From: Triticum aestivum
Taxonomy: Eukaryota; Streptophyta; Magnoliopsida; Poales; Poaceae
Direction: 5' to 3'
Assembly: GCF_018294505.1 (NCBI RefSeq)
Contig: NC_057797.1
Span: 129,272,051-129,336,050, forward strand
DNA length: 64,000 bases
The notes beneath the pieces were generated by a model. That model worked only from the letters and a program-made list of their open reading frames with translations, was not told the origin of the DNA and did no database searches. The stretch's first letter is position 1. Each line of letters opens with the position of its first letter. A program made the translations under genes and the position numbers. Positions 44,750 to 57,989 of this stretch are shown piece after piece.

Positions 44750-45138
44750 CTCATCTCCTACCTATATTTTAGTGTTAGCAAAGGATTAGCTCATTTGAGA
44801 TAGAGCTTTGCTCATCCACATCGGATCTACTCCTTAAGAGAGACCGCAACCCCTCTTCGAAGAAGATCCCTTTGGATTCAAGACCTCCTTGCGAAGAAGG
44901 CCATCAAGACCTCGTCACGAAGAAGACCGGTTACCACTTGTATCATCCTTAGTTGACCGTGGATCGTGTGATCTCTTACGTACTCGAGGATCTAGCATAT
45001 GTGTGACTATTTCTTGTTGGTTTAGTGATTCCCTCGTGTTTTCCCTCGTGTTTCTCCTCGTGTTTCCCCTTGTGTTCTTCGCGGGATCCGCTCCTTTCGT
45101 GAAAGATCGGCCCCTAGTGTTCCCACCCTACATCATCT

Positions 45139-45152
45139 TGGTATCTAGAGCC
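45139..45152 (+). other. Primer-binding site of E copy 1
   Basis: TGGTATCTAGAGCC, three bases after LTR1. Initiator-tRNA-Met-like with one inserted T. Copy 2 has the same sequence at 52925-52938. Confidence 0.75.
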
Positions 45153-46733
45153 ACGTTGATCACGATTTCGGAGCCTCCCCTTTTGTTTGCTAGCCTAATT
45201 TTGTTGATTTTGTCCCTAATTCGAAAATCCCCACAAAATAGCCCTCCCATTTTTTTGTGATTTGTTGGTGATGAAGTTTTGTTGGATTTGATCCGTGAAT
45301 TTTGTGTGTGGATCGTAGATCTAGCTTCCCCACCCTTCTTTTCCCCCAAATTTTTTCTTTTCCCCTTCGGATTTGGGTTGTTCTCCAAGTTTTTCCACCC
45401 AAATCCACGATCCCCAAATCTCTGTTCTTACCAGATTTGCGACCACCGGAACTTCCGGCCCCACCCGGACCTTTCAACCACAGGACCTTCCGGCCAACCC
45501 CGGAACCTCTGGACCCCGGACCCTCCGGCCGACCCGGAACTTCCGGCCTAGACAAAGAGTTCGGGCATCTTGGACCACTTCCGCATACGCACTCCCACCA
45601 CCTTTACACCATCAAAACTTCGGCATACCTCCACCATTGCTTATCAGTTTCGCACTCTGACACGTTTTGCCACTTCGAGGTTTGAGAATTTGAGTTGCGG
45701 TTCCGTGTCCTATTGTGTTTTGGCTATTTAGGTATGGTTCGACATCAACATCACCGCCGCTCATCTTCGCCGTGGACACGTCATCAACAATGAACACCTC
45801 GACTACATCTTGGTATTCGTGCCACCATTTTGACACCATACCATAAGCAAGAAGCGGTAACATCATCTTGGTATAGGATACATCATTCTTGCCATTACAT
45901 TGATAGCCATCACAGCCTTACTCCTTTGCGTCGCTTACCCATCGAGACTAGCTTTTGATTATTGCCGCCAATGAGACTTGTGCACATTAGTGATCATACT
46001 TCCCATAGCATACATACATCATTGGTGCATATCTTGCATCATCTCTTGTGTCACAAAGTTGTCATCGCATACACAATTGCTATCTTGGTTCGTGAAGCAT
46101 TGCATGAGAAAAGAGTTCAAACAACAAAGATCCAAACAAGCTTTTAAGCAAAAGGGAAAGATAAGCAAAGATCTTTTACGCAAGAACCATAGAATCATAC
46201 AACATTAAGATTGTCATACTAGACCATCTTGGATCATATCATCGGAACACCTTGCATAGAGCATACATGGGATAGAAGTCGTTGCATTTTTTCTTAGTAG
46301 GTTGTGCACAAGTCTTAGGATCCGCCTATTGTGCAATCGTGCTAGCGTCTCTCTAGTGTTGTGCAACAAGAGCATTTTCGTGGATTCCACATTTTGGCTC
46401 ATCCTTGGTTGCACGACCCCACTTATCTTTTTGCGTGTGTGTTTCCGTGTACACCATATTGCTTGGTCTACTTGTTGCATTGCAAACTTGCGAATCTTTT
46501 CCTACATTATTCAAGCTCACTTACAATTGCATCAAATTTTGTGCCACCATCCTAACCAAGCTCCACCATAAGCTTTTACTTGTGTAGGTGTGAGAAACTG
46601 ACAAGAATTGGTACCAATTGTGCTATTTCCTTGTTCCACATTGGAGTGATCGTTGATCCACCTTCAACTTCGGTCAAGATACATTTGGTATACGTTCTTC
46701 TCTTCCTACCACTCACATATTTCTCTTGGAGTG
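45153..46733 (+). other. Element E copy 1 leader (about 1.6 kb)
   Basis: Untranslated region before gag. Includes further CCGGAACTTCCGG-type motifs at 45445-45550. No long convincing frame. Confidence 0.65.
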
Positions 46734-49391
46734 ATGGATAGGCCAAGTACTTCTACCAACCCACTCTTCATCGGGAAAGACGACGACATGAACTCCTACA
46801 TCACAAAGAGCCACCTCTTTGGTGCACAACGTGCTTTGCATCAAGATCAACAAGCCATGAGTGAACGCATCGACAACCTCGCCACAAACTTGCGACTCTC
46901 CGAGCAACGTACAAGGGATTACTTCGACCACAAACTCGACGACCACAAGCAAGAGAATGATGCGAGAATGGACGAGATTTGTGCTTTGTTGCTCAACCGC
47001 TCTTCTTCCACTTCGTCCTCTTCAAGAAGGAGCCGTTCCAGTCGCCACTCTGACTTCACCCTCTATGGATCAAGTACACCGACATCGAACACTCTTCGCC
47101 CTGCCGCGCGCAACGATCATCAAGCGAACATCAATCCTCCACGAGACACTGACTCTCAAGAGCACCGACATCATCAAAACCAAGCTATCTTTGCGCAAGC
47201 ACGAGAACAACAACGACAACGCCAACACGAAGAGGAAGAGCGAGTGCGTCTACACCAAGAAGCACAAGATGCCGAGGCACCACATCAACAGCAACAATTG
47301 CAAGATGCTCAAGCACTTGAGGAGCAACAAGCCCTCCGAGAATCAAGTCAAGGTGTAGCCAACCGAGGCCGACAAACTCATGAACATGAAGAAGCACTTC
47401 GCGAAGAAGCTCACGAACGAAGATATCAAGCTCGCGTGCAACGTCAAGCTCAAAAAGTTCCTCCACAAGCTCGCCAATCACATCAAGTTCCACATGAACA
47501 AGAAGACAATGAAAATCCTCCATGGCAAGAGCAAGCTGTGAGAGACGATCCTCCTCGTCAAGGACGTCATCATCCCCGACCCAAACACAATGAAGAGCAA
47601 TGCTACGACAAGCTAAAGTTCACTATGCCCAAGTTTTCTAGAAGCAATGATCCCAAAGAGTACCTTTCATTGGCATTGAAAATTGACAAGATCTTACGTT
47701 TGCACAACTACGACGAAGAGAAGAAGATCGCGATAGCATCCCTTGAGTTCCAAGACTATTCCCTCATTTGGTGGGAACAAGTCATCGAACGCCGTGAGGC
47801 AAGAGGTGAACCACCCATCACTACTTGGGCACAAATGAAGGGTGTCATGAAAGCACGCTTCGTGCCTACCTACTACAACCGCGACCTCTTCAAGAAACTC
47901 CAACTACTCAAGCAAGGAACCAAGAGCGTTGAAGAGTACTACAAGGAAATGGAGATTGCCATGATAAGGGCCAACATCACGGAAGATGATGAGCAAACTA
48001 TGGCACATTTCTTGAATGGACTCAACCATCCTATCAAGAAGATCGCTGTCTTCCAACCATACTCGAACCTCATCGAGCTAGTGCATCAAGCTACCAAAGT
48101 GGAACGTCAAGTGCAAGATGATTACAAGTATGCCAAGTTCTCATCCAAGTCATACGACTTCTCCAACACCCAAGCTTCAATGACTCCAACACCGCCTTCC
48201 TCTACCAAGCCTTCTACAAGCAACATCGACAAGTCGAGTTACAAGAAAGCTTCGTCAACCCCAAGTCATCCTCCTACGATGAGCAACTTCAAGCCGAGAG
48301 CTTCATCATCATCTAACCCAACTGATGAGACCGTCAAGACGAGTTCCTTCAAATGCTTCACATGCGGAGGCCGAGGCCACAAGTCCTATGAGTGCACTAG
48401 CAAGCGGACCATGATCCTCGACGACGACACTTATGAATCAATGAGTGAAGGAGAAATGGAATCCCTTGAGGAAGTGGCCATACACCGGCAAGTGAATGAA
48501 GAAGACACAGAACAAGTCTTTTGTGATGAAGACTCAAGTCCTGCTGTCATTGTCTCCAATGTCTTGACTCTTCAATATCAACAAGAAGAAGACCAACGAT
48601 GCCACACCTTCGACACCAAGGCCAACATCAATGGAAGATCCGTCAAGGTCATTATCGATGGAGGGAGTTGTCATAACCTCGCAAGTGAAGAACTTTGGTC
48701 CAAGCTCGAATTGCCCAAGACAAAGCATCCACATCCCTACAAAGTTCAATGGCTTAGAGACTCCGGCACTATCCAAGTCGAGCATCGAGTACAAGTCTCC
48801 TTCAAAATTGTCGCCTACGAAGACACTTTGGAGTGTGATGTTGTTCCAATGACCGTTTGCCACCTTCTTTTTGGACGCCCACGGCAATTTGATAGAGGTG
48901 TCATCCACAACGGCCGAACAAACCACTACATCTTCAAGATGGAAGGAAAGGAGTACATACTTCGCCTGATTTCTCCAAGCCAAGTAATCGCCGAAAAGCA
49001 AGCCACCCATCATGGAGAGAATAGTGAGAGAGCGAACCACCAAAAAGAGAGTAAGCGCCACAAGCCCAAATCGAGTGCCTCCATGATGAGCGACAAGAAG
49101 AACTAAGTTCTATTTGCCACCAAAAGTGAGATAAGAGGAGTGTGTGAGAACCCATCTAGTGTCCTACACTATGTCCTTTTGTGCAAGGATGACGCACCAA
49201 ACACTAACACCTCTCACGCTCTACCTTTAGTGTTGTCTTCTCTTTTGCAAGAATTCCAAGATGTTTTCCCCAACGAGCTACCTCTGGAACTTCCTCCACT
49301 ACGAGGCATCGGGCACCGCATCGACCTCATCCCCGGAGCACCTCTTTCGAACAAAGCTGCCTACCGCGTCAACCCCGAAGAAACCAAATAA
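46734..49391 (+). pseudogene. Element E copy 1 gag-protease
   Basis: The ATG at 46734 starts MDRPSTSTNPLF; the frame is open for 790 codons to TAA at 49104-49106, then continues in frame to TAA at 49389-49391. A Gln/Glu/Arg-rich coiled stretch lies at about residues 160-290. Capsid motifs include YLSLALKIDKILR, LIWWEQV and ARFVPTYYNRDLFKKLQ. The zinc knuckle is CFTCGGRGHKSYEC (CX2CX4HX4C). The protease loop is VIIDGGSCHNLAS, and CHLLFGRPRQFD is the second motif. Then FQDVFP and GHRIDLIPGAPL lead to RT. The 49104 stop is private to this copy; the 49389 stop is shared with copy 2. Confidence 0.88.
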
Positions 49392-51545
49392 ATACAACGG
49401 CAAGTAAAGCATCTCATAGACCATGGACATGTGCGTGAAAGTTTGAGTCCTTGTGCCGTTCCGGTCATTCTTGTGCCAAAACGAGATGGTAGCTTTCGCT
49501 TGTGCTCCGATTGTAGACCTATCAATGCTATCACCGTTCGCTATAGGTATCCCATTCCACGCCTTGATGATATGCTTGATGAACTTAGTGGTGCCACTAT
49601 CTTTTCAAAAATTGATCTTAAAAGTGGTTACTATCAAATTCGCATACAAGAGGGTGATGAATGGAAAACTGCTTCCAAAACAAAGTTTGGTTGGTATGAG
49701 TGGTTAGTCATGCCTATGGGTTTATCGGAAGCAGCGGGTACTTTTATGCGTCTTATGAACTATGTCTTTCGCTCTTACATTGGTGAGTTTGCCGTGGTCT
49801 ACTTCGATGATATCCTTGTTTATAGCAAATCCCTCAAAGATCATGTCACCCATGTTCGCACCGTTTTGCAAACTCTTCGAAAAGAGCGTCTCTATGCTAA
49901 CATGGAAAAGTGCCTTTTTGGCGTTGATAAGCTCATTTTCTTGGGTTTTGTTGTTTCCTCCAAGGGTGTTCATGTTGATGACTCTAAGATCAATGCTATC
50001 AAAACTTGGCCACAACCAACCAACTTGCATCAGGTGCGTATCTTCCTTGGCTTAGCCGGTTTCTACCATAGATTTCTGAAGGACTTTAGCACCATTGCTT
50101 CACCTTTGCATTCTTTGAGCAAGAAAAATGCGCCTTTTGTTTGGGGACCATCCCAAGATACTGCTTTCAATGAGCTTAAGAATTTGATTACTCATGCTCC
50201 CATGCTTGCATTGCCCAACTTTGACAAACCCTTTGAGATTCATTGTGATGCTAGTGGTAATGGCATAGGAGGTGTGTTAACGCAAGAGAAGCACCCCATA
50301 GCTTACTTTAGTGAGAAACTTTCCAGAGCGCAACTTAATTACGCCATCTATGACAAAGAGTTATATGCTTTAGTGTGAGTGTTGCATGAATGGGAACACT
50401 ATCTTTGCCCTCATGAATTTATCATTCATCCCGATCATGAAACGCTTAAATACCTTAAGGTTCAAACAAAGTTGAACAAGCGTCATGCTAAGTGGAGTGA
50501 ATTCATTGAGTCTTTGCCTTATGTCATCAAGTACATCAAAGGTAAGGAAAATATCATGACACACGCTCTTTCCCGCATATGCATGCTTGTTACTCAACTT
50601 GAATTGGATGTCATTGGCTTTGAGCACATAAAATACTTGTATGAGCATGATCTTACTTTTGCTCTTCCTTATACCAAATGTTTGACGCATACCTCTTGAG
50701 AACGCTACTACATCGTAGATGGATATCTTATGAGAGCTAACAAACTTTGCATCCCCGAGTATTCTCTTCGTTTGTTGCTTTTGTAGGAATCTCATGGAGG
50801 AGGACTAATGTGACATTTTGGACGCGACAAGACTTTAGCTACACTCTCCAAGAACTATTATTGGCCCAAGATGTTTCACGACGTCAACTGCTTCACCAAC
50901 CGATGCTCTACATGTCTCAAAGCTAAGTCTAAAGCTCAATCCCATGGCCTTTACATGCCTCTCCCAATTCCATATCAACCATGGAAAGATATTAGCATGG
51001 ATTCTGTACTTGGATTGCCTAGGAATAGAAATGGAAAGGATTCGGTATTTGTCATTGTGGACCGATTCTCTAAGATGGCACATTTCATTCCTTGCAACAA
51101 GATAGACGGTGCTTCACATGTTGCCAATCTCTTTTGTACGGAAATATTACATCTACATGGAGTACCAAAGACGATCGTCTCAGACCGTGACGTCAAGTTC
51201 CTAAGCTACTTTTGGAAGACCCTATACGCCAAGCTCGGAATCAAGCTACTCTTCTCCACGGCGTACCATCCACAAATAGACGGCCAAACGGAAGTGACCA
51301 ACCGCACACTCTCCGCTCTACTTCGCATGATCATCGCGAAGAACATCAAGGAGTGGGAGGAGTGCCTACCCATCGCCAAGTTCGCCTACAACCGAGCAAG
51401 ACACTCAACAACTGGCAAGTCCCCCTTCGAGGTTGTCTACAGATTCAACGCATTGTCCCCATTGGACATTCTCCCTCTTACCACTACAAAAGCGCATCAA
51501 TATAGACGCAAGTGCACGTGTGAACCATCTCAAGAAGGTGCATGA
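49392..51545 (+). pseudogene. Element E copy 1 RT, RNase H, integrase
   Basis: Same frame as gag throughout. RT has [16 protein letters not shown] and catalytic YFDD at 49800-49811. RNase H has [14 protein letters not shown] is changed to PDH, and the last Asp to His (THALS instead of ADALS). Stops are TGA 50376, TGA 50697, TAG 50784 and TGA 50811. Integrase: KCRKAK-type zinc pair altered to TCLKAK, first Asp in SMDSVL, second in VSDRDV, Glu in [10 protein letters not shown] frameshift near 51480 ends it. Most stops look like single C-to-T or G-to-A changes, the pattern of decay after cytosine methylation. Confidence 0.87.
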
Positions 51546-51582
51546 AGATACAAGGCACACCATCGAGCGCCAAGTACAATGA

Positions 51583-52131
51583 CTTGTGACCAAGCTCAAC
51601 ATCAACAAGCAACCCATGGTATTCGACATTGGTGATCTTGTGTGGCTACACCTTCGCAAAGACCGCTTCCCCGATGAACGCAAGTCCAAGCTTATACCAC
51701 GAGCGGATGGACCCTTCAAGGTGCTTGCACGCTACAACAACAACAACGCTTATAAGATCGACCTCCCGCGCAACAAGTACAACGTGAGCGACATCTTCAA
51801 TGTCAAGGACCTCTCGCCCTACCATGGTGATGAAGAATTTGATCCGAGGTTGGATCTTCCCCAAGGGAGGGGAGATGATGCGGAGCATCCCAAGGTCTTC
51901 CCTATGGACATACCATTGTCTCATCAAGTGCCTAGTGGACCCATGACACGAGCACGTGCAAGAGCTGTCGAAACCGAGATGACATCTCTCCTCTCACAAG
52001 TTCACTTCGATGCACATGAGACATGGCTACTACCTCAAATGGAGAAATTATGCATACTCAGGTACCAAGGAGTTAACCATGAAAAAGCTAAGGAGCAAGG
52101 AGAATCAGAAGAGGAAGATGGAGTTGAATAA
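51583..52131 (+). pseudogene. Element E copy 1 integrase C-terminus, running into LTR2
   Basis: After the shared TGA at 51580-51582 the frame stays open for 182 codons: FDIGDLVWLHLRKDRFP, DGPFKVLARYNNNNAYKIDLP, VSDIFNVKDLSPYHGDEEFD. It crosses the LTR2 start at 51876 and continues with PSGPMTRARARA, ending at TAA 52129-52131. Coding sequence overlapping the 3' LTR is a hallmark of CRM-lineage chromoviruses, whose C-terminal motif guides integration. A canonical chromodomain is not visible. Confidence 0.75.
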
Positions 52132-52921
52132 GAAGAGACAGGCGTCAACTCTCTGGACAGCCCGGAACTTCTGCCGAGATCCCGGAACTTTCGGGCCCTG
52201 GACCCTCCGGCCGACCCGGAGCTTCCGGCCTCTGACGTCTTAGACCAGCCCGGGCATGCCAACTCTCTGGTTAGCCCGGAACCAGCCCGGATCCCGTCCC
52301 AGACCTACCGGCCCCCGGAACCTCCGGCCAGCCCGGACCTTCCGTCCCCTGGATGCCAACCCAACTCCACCCGTGCCAACTCTCTGGTTAGGCCGGACCC
52401 TCCCCGGAACCTCCGGCGCCCGGAACTTCCGGCCTCACCTGGAACATCCGGCCTCACCCGGAACTTCCGGCCCTGCCTGCGTGCAGCGACTTGGGCCAAG
52501 GCCTATGTACCCTTTCACCCCTTAGACTATATATACTCTTCTCCTGCCTATGTTTTAGGGTTAGCAAAGGATTAGCTCATTTGAGATGGAGCTTTGCTCA
52601 TCCACATCTGATCTACTCCTTGAGAGAGACCGCGGCCCCTCTTCGGAGAAGATCCCTTTGGGTTCAAGACCTCCTTGTGGAGAAGACCATCAAGACCTCC
52701 TCATGGAGAAGACGGGTTACCACTTGTATCGTCCTTAGTTGACCGTGGATCGTGTGATCTCTTACGTACTCGAGGATCTAGCATATGTGGGACTATTTCG
52801 TGTTGGTTTAGTGATTCTCTCGTGTTTTCCCTTGTGTTCCTCCTCGTGTTTCTCCTCGTGTTCTTCGCGGGATCCGCTCCTTTCGTGAAAGATAGGCCCC
52901 TAGGGTTCCTATCCTACATCA
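51876..52921 (+). repeat. Element E LTR2 (shared by both internal copies)
   Basis: 1046 bp, same ends as LTR1. The purine tract AAGGGAGGGGAGA precedes it. TATATATA is at 52528-52535. It is followed directly by primer site TGGTATCTAGAGCC (52925-52938), not by host DNA, showing the tandem arrangement. Confidence 0.9.
52528..52535 (+). promoter_or_regulatory. TATA box of E LTR2 promoter
   Basis: TATATATA, matching LTR1. It could drive copy 2 transcription from within the tandem array. Confidence 0.6.
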
Positions 52922-52924
52922 TCT

Positions 52925-52938
52925 TGGTATCTAGAGCC
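52925..52938 (+). other. Primer-binding site of E copy 2
   Basis: TGGTATCTAGAGCC directly after LTR2, identical to copy 1. Confidence 0.75.
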
Positions 52939-54523
52939 ACGTTGATCACGATTTCGGAGCCTCCCCTTTTGTTTGCTAGCCTAATTTTGTTGATTTTGTC
53001 CCTAACTCAAAAATCCCCAGAAAAATAGCCCTCCCAAATTTTATTGTGATTTGTTGGTGATGAAGTTTTTTTGGATTTGATACGTGAATTTTGTGTCTGG
53101 CTCACAGATCTAGCTTCCCCACCCTTCTTTTTCCCCATTTTTTTTCTTTTCCCCTTCAGATTTGGGTTGTTCTCCAAGTTTTTCCGCCCAAATCCACGAT
53201 CCCCAAATCTATGTTCTTGCCAGATTCGCGACTACCAGAACTTCCGGCCCCACCCAGACCTTTCGACCACCGGACCTTCCGGCCAACCCCGGAACCTCCA
53301 GACCCCGGACCTTCCGGCCGACCCGGAACTTCCGGCCTAGACAGAAAGTTCGCGCATCTTCGACCACTTCCGCATACGCACTCCCACCACCTTTACACCA
53401 TCAAAACTTCCACATGCCTCCACCATTGCTTACCTGTTTCGCACTCCGACACGTTTTGCCACTTCGAGCTTTGAGAATTTGAGTTGTTATTCCGTTTCCT
53501 ATTGTGTTTCGGCTATTTAGGTACGGTTCGACATCAACATCACCGCCGCTCATCTTCGCCATGGACGCGTCATCAACAACGACCACCTCGACTACATCTT
53601 GGTATTCGTGCCACCATTTTGACAACATACCGTAAGCAAGAAGCGGTAACATCATCTTGGTATAGGATACATCATTCTTGCCATTACATTGATAGCCATC
53701 ATAGCCTTACTCCTTTGCGTCGCTTACCCATCGAGACTAGCTTTTGAGTATTGCCTGCAACGAGACTTGTGCACATTAGTAATCATAATTCCCATAGCAT
53801 ACATACATCATTGGTGCATATCTTGGTATCATCTCTTGTGTCACAAAGTTGTCATCGCATACACAATTCCTATCTTGGTTCATGAAGCATTGCATGAGAA
53901 AATAGTTCAAACAACAAAGAGCCAAACAATCTTTTAAGCAAAAGGGAAAGATAAGCAAAGAGGTTTTACGCAAGAACCATAGCATCATAGAACATTAAGA
54001 TTGTCATACTAGACCATCTTGGATCATATCATCGGAACACCTTGCATAGAGAATACTTGGGATAGAAGTCGTTGCATTTTTGCTTAGTAGGTTGTGCACA
54101 AGTCTTCGTATCCGCCTATTGTGCAATCGTGCTAGCATCTCTCTAGTGTTGTGCAACAAGAGCATTTTCGTGGATTCCACATTTTTGCTCATCCTTGGTT
54201 GCACGACCCCACTTATCTTTTTGCATGTGTGTTTCCGTGTACCCCATATTGCTTGGTCTAATTGTTGCATTGCAAACTCGCGAATCTTTTCCAACATTAT
54301 TGAAGCTCACTTACAATTGCATCAGATTTTGTGCCACCATCCTAACCAAGCTCCACCATAAGCTTTTACTTGTGTAGGTGTGAGAAACCGACAAGAACTG
54401 GTACCAACTATGCTATTTCCTTGTTCCACATTGGAGTGATCATTGATCCACCTTCAACTTCGGTCAAGGTACATTTGGTATACGTTCTTCTCTTTCTACC
54501 ACTCACATATTTCTCTTGGAGTG
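52939..54523 (+). other. Element E copy 2 leader
   Basis: Homologous to 45153-46733, with the CCGGAACTTCCGG motifs at 53235-53340. No gene seen. Confidence 0.65.
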
Positions 54524-57184
54524 ATGGATAGGCCATGTACTTCTACCAACCCACTCTTCATCGGGCAAGACGACGACATAAACTCCTACGTCACAAAGAG
54601 CCACCTCTTTGGTGCACAATGTGCTTTGCATCAATAGCAACAAGAAATGAGTGAACGCATCGACAACGTCGCCACCGACTTGCGACTCTCTGAGAAACGT
54701 ACAAGGGATTAATTCGACCACAAGCTCGACGACCACAAGCAAGAGAATGATGCAAGAATGGACGAGATTCGTGCTTTGTTGCTCAACCGCTCTTCTACCA
54801 CTTTGTCCTCTTCAAGAAGGAGCAGTTCCAGTTGCCACTCCGACTTCACCCTCTACAGATCAAGTACACCGACATAGAACACTCTTCGCCGTGCCGCGCG
54901 CAACGATCGTCAAGCAAACCTTAATCCTCCACGAGACACCAACTCTCAAGAGCACCGACATCATCAAAACCAAGCTACCTTTGCGCAAGCACGAGAACAA
55001 CAATGACAACGCCAACACGAAGAGGAAGAGTGAGTGCGTCTACACCAAGAAGCACAAGATGCCGAGGCACAACGTCAAGAGCAACAATTGCAAGATGCTC
55101 AAGCACTTGAGGAGCAACAAGCCCTCCGAGAATCAAGTCAAGGTGTAGCCAACCGAGGCCGACAAACTCATGAACATGAAGAAGCACTTCGCGAAGAAGC
55201 TCACGAACGAATATATCAAGCTCGCGTGCAACGTCAAGCTCGAAAAGTTCCTCCACAAGCTCGCCAAGCACATCAAGTTCCACATGAACAAGAAGACAAT
55301 GAAAATCCTCCATGGCAAGAGCAAGCTGTGAGAGATGATCCTCCTCGTCAAGGACGTCATCATCCCCGACCCGAACACAATGAAGAGCAATGCTACGACA
55401 AGCTAAAGTTCACTATGCCCATGTTTTCTGGAAGCAATGATCCCAAAGAGTACCTTTCATTGGCATTGAAAGTTGACAAGATCTTACGTTGGCACAACTA
55501 CGATGAAGAGAAGAAGATCGCGATGGCATCCCTTGAGTTCCGAGACTATGTCCTCATTTGGTGGGAACAAGTCATCGAACACCGTGAGGCAAGAGGTGAA
55601 CGACCCATCACTACTTGGGAACAAATGAAGGGTGTCATGAGAGCCCGCTTCGTGCCTACCTACTACAACCGCGACCTCTTCAAGAAACTCCAACTACTCA
55701 AGCAAGGAACCAAGAGCGTTGAAGAGTACTACAAGGAAATGGATATTGCCATGATAAGGGCCAACGTCACGGAAGATGATGAGCAAACTATGGCACATTT
55801 CTTGAATGGACTCAACCATCCTATCAAGAAGATCGCTGTCTTCCAACCATACTCGAACCTCATCGAGCTAGTACATCAAGCTACCAAAGTGGAACATCAA
55901 GTGCAAGACGATTACAAGTATGCCAAGTTCTCATCCAAGTCATACGACTTCTCCAACACCCAAGCTTCAATGACTCCAACACCGCCTTCCTCTACCAAGC
56001 CTTCTACAAGCAACATTGACAAGTCGAGTTACAAGAAAGCTTTGTCAACCCCAAGTCATCCTCCTACGATGAGCAACTTCAAGCCGAGAGCTTCATCATC
56101 ATCTAACCCAACCGATGAGACCGTCAAGACGAGTTCCTTCAAATGCTTCACATGCAGAGGCCGAGGCCACAAGTCCTATGAGTGCACCAGCAAGCGGACC
56201 ATGATCCTCAACGACGACGACACTTATGAATCAATGAGTGAAGGAGAAATGGAAGCCCTTGAGCAAGTGGCCATACACCGGCACGTGAATGAAGAAGACA
56301 CGGTACAAGTCTTTTGTGATGAAGACTCAAGTCCCGCTCTCATTGTCTCCAAGGTCTTGACTCTTGAACATTAACAAGAAGAAGACCAATGATGCCACAT
56401 ATTCCACACCAAGGCCGGCATCAATGGAAGATCTGTCAAGGTCATCATCGATGGAGGGAGTTGGCATAACCTCGCAAGTGAAGAACTTTGGTCCAAGCTC
56501 CAATTGCCCAAGACGAAGCATCCACATCCCTACAAAGTTCAATGGCTTAGCGACTCCGGCACTATCCAAGTCGAGCATCGAGTACAAGTCTCCTTCAAAA
56601 TTGGCGCCTATGAAGACACTTTGGAGTGTGATGTCGTTCCAATGACCGTTTGCCCCCTTCTTCTTGGACGCCCATGGCAATTTGATAGAGGTGTCATTCA
56701 CAACGGCCGAACGAACCACTACATCTTCAAGATGAAAGGAAAGGAGTACATACTTCGCCCGATGTCTCCAAACCAAGTAATCGCCGAAAAGCAAGCCACC
56801 CATCATGGAGAGAATAGTGAGAGAGCGAACGACCAAAAAGAGAGTAAGTGCCACAAGCCCAAATCGAGTGCCTCCACGATGAGCAACAAGAAGAACTTAG
56901 ATCCATTTGCCACCAAAAGTGAGATAAGAGGAGTGTGTGAGAACCCATCTAGTGTCCTACTCTATGTCCTTTTGTGCAAGGACGATGCACCAAACACTAA
57001 CACCTCTCATGCTCTACCTTTAGTGTTGTCTTCTCTTTTGCAAGAATTCCAAGATGTTTTCCCCGATGAGCTACCTCCAGAACTACCTCCACTACGAGGC
57101 ATCAAGCACCGCATGGACCTCATCCCCGGAGCACCTCTTTCGAACAAAGCTGCCTACCGCGTCAACCCCGAAGAAACCAAATAA
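54524..57184 (+). pseudogene. Element E copy 2 gag-protease
   Basis: ATG at 54524 (MDRPCTSTNPLF). In-frame stops at 54635-54637 and several more up to 55031-55033; the frame is then open from 55034 to a TAA at 56372-56374, with a second stop close behind. The zinc knuckle is CFTCRGRGHKSYEC. The protease loop reads IIDGGSWHNLAS, with Cys changed to Trp. Ends at TAA 57182-57184, identical in position to the stop in copy 1. More decayed in gag than copy 1. Confidence 0.86.
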
Positions 57185-57989
57185 ATACAAAGGCAAGTAA
57201 AGCATCTCATAGACCATGGACATGTGCGTGAAAGTTTGAGTCCTTGTGTCGTTCCGGTCATTCTTGTGCCAAACGAGACGGTAGCCTTCGCTTGTGCTCC
57301 GATTGTAGACCTATCAATGCTGTCACCGTTCACTATAGGTATCCCATTCCACGCCTTGATGATATGCTTAATGAACTTAGTGGTGCCACTACCTTTTCAA
57401 AAATTGATCTTAAAAGTGGTTACTATCAAATCCGCATACAAGAGGGTGATGAATGGAAAACCGCTTTCAAAACTAAGTTTGGTTTGTATGAGTGGTTAGT
57501 CATGCCTATGGGTTTATCGGAAGCACCGGGTACTTTCATGCGTCTTATGAACTATGTCTTTCGCGCTTACATTGGTGAGTTTGTTGTGGTATACTTCAAT
57601 GGTATCCTTGTTTATAGCAAATCCCTCAAAGATCATGTCACCCATGTTCGCACCTTTTTGCAACTCTTCGAAAAGAGTGTCTCTATGCTAACATGGAAAA
57701 GTGCCTTTTGGCGTTGATAAGCTTGTTTTCTTGGGTTTTGTTGTTTCTTCCAAGGGTGTTCATGTTGATGACTCTAAGATCAATGCTATCAAAACTTGGC
57801 CACAACCAACCAACTTGCATCAGGTGCGTAGCTTCCTTGGCTTAGCCGGTTTCTACCGTAGATTTCTGAAGGACTTTAGCACCATTGCTTCACCTTTGCA
57901 TGCTTTGAGCAAGAAAAATGTGCCTTTGTTTGGGGCCCATCCTGAGATACCACTTTCAATGAGCTTAAGAATTTGCTTACTCTGCTCCC
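57185..57989 (+). pseudogene. Element E copy 2 reverse transcriptase
   Basis: Single-base deletions near 57274 and 57663, and small indels near 57930-57980, break the frame. The active site reads YFNG at 57592-57603 where copy 1 has YFDD, so both metal-binding Asp residues are lost. The remaining motifs ([23 protein letters not shown]) are intact. Confidence 0.85.

Larger units (their letters stand above)
44116..45135 (+). repeat. Element E LTR1
   Basis: 1020 bp, TGATGCGGAG...CCTACATCA. Contains an array of CCGGAACTTCCGG-like palindromes (about 44395-44700) and TATATATA at 44742-44749. Confidence 0.9.
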
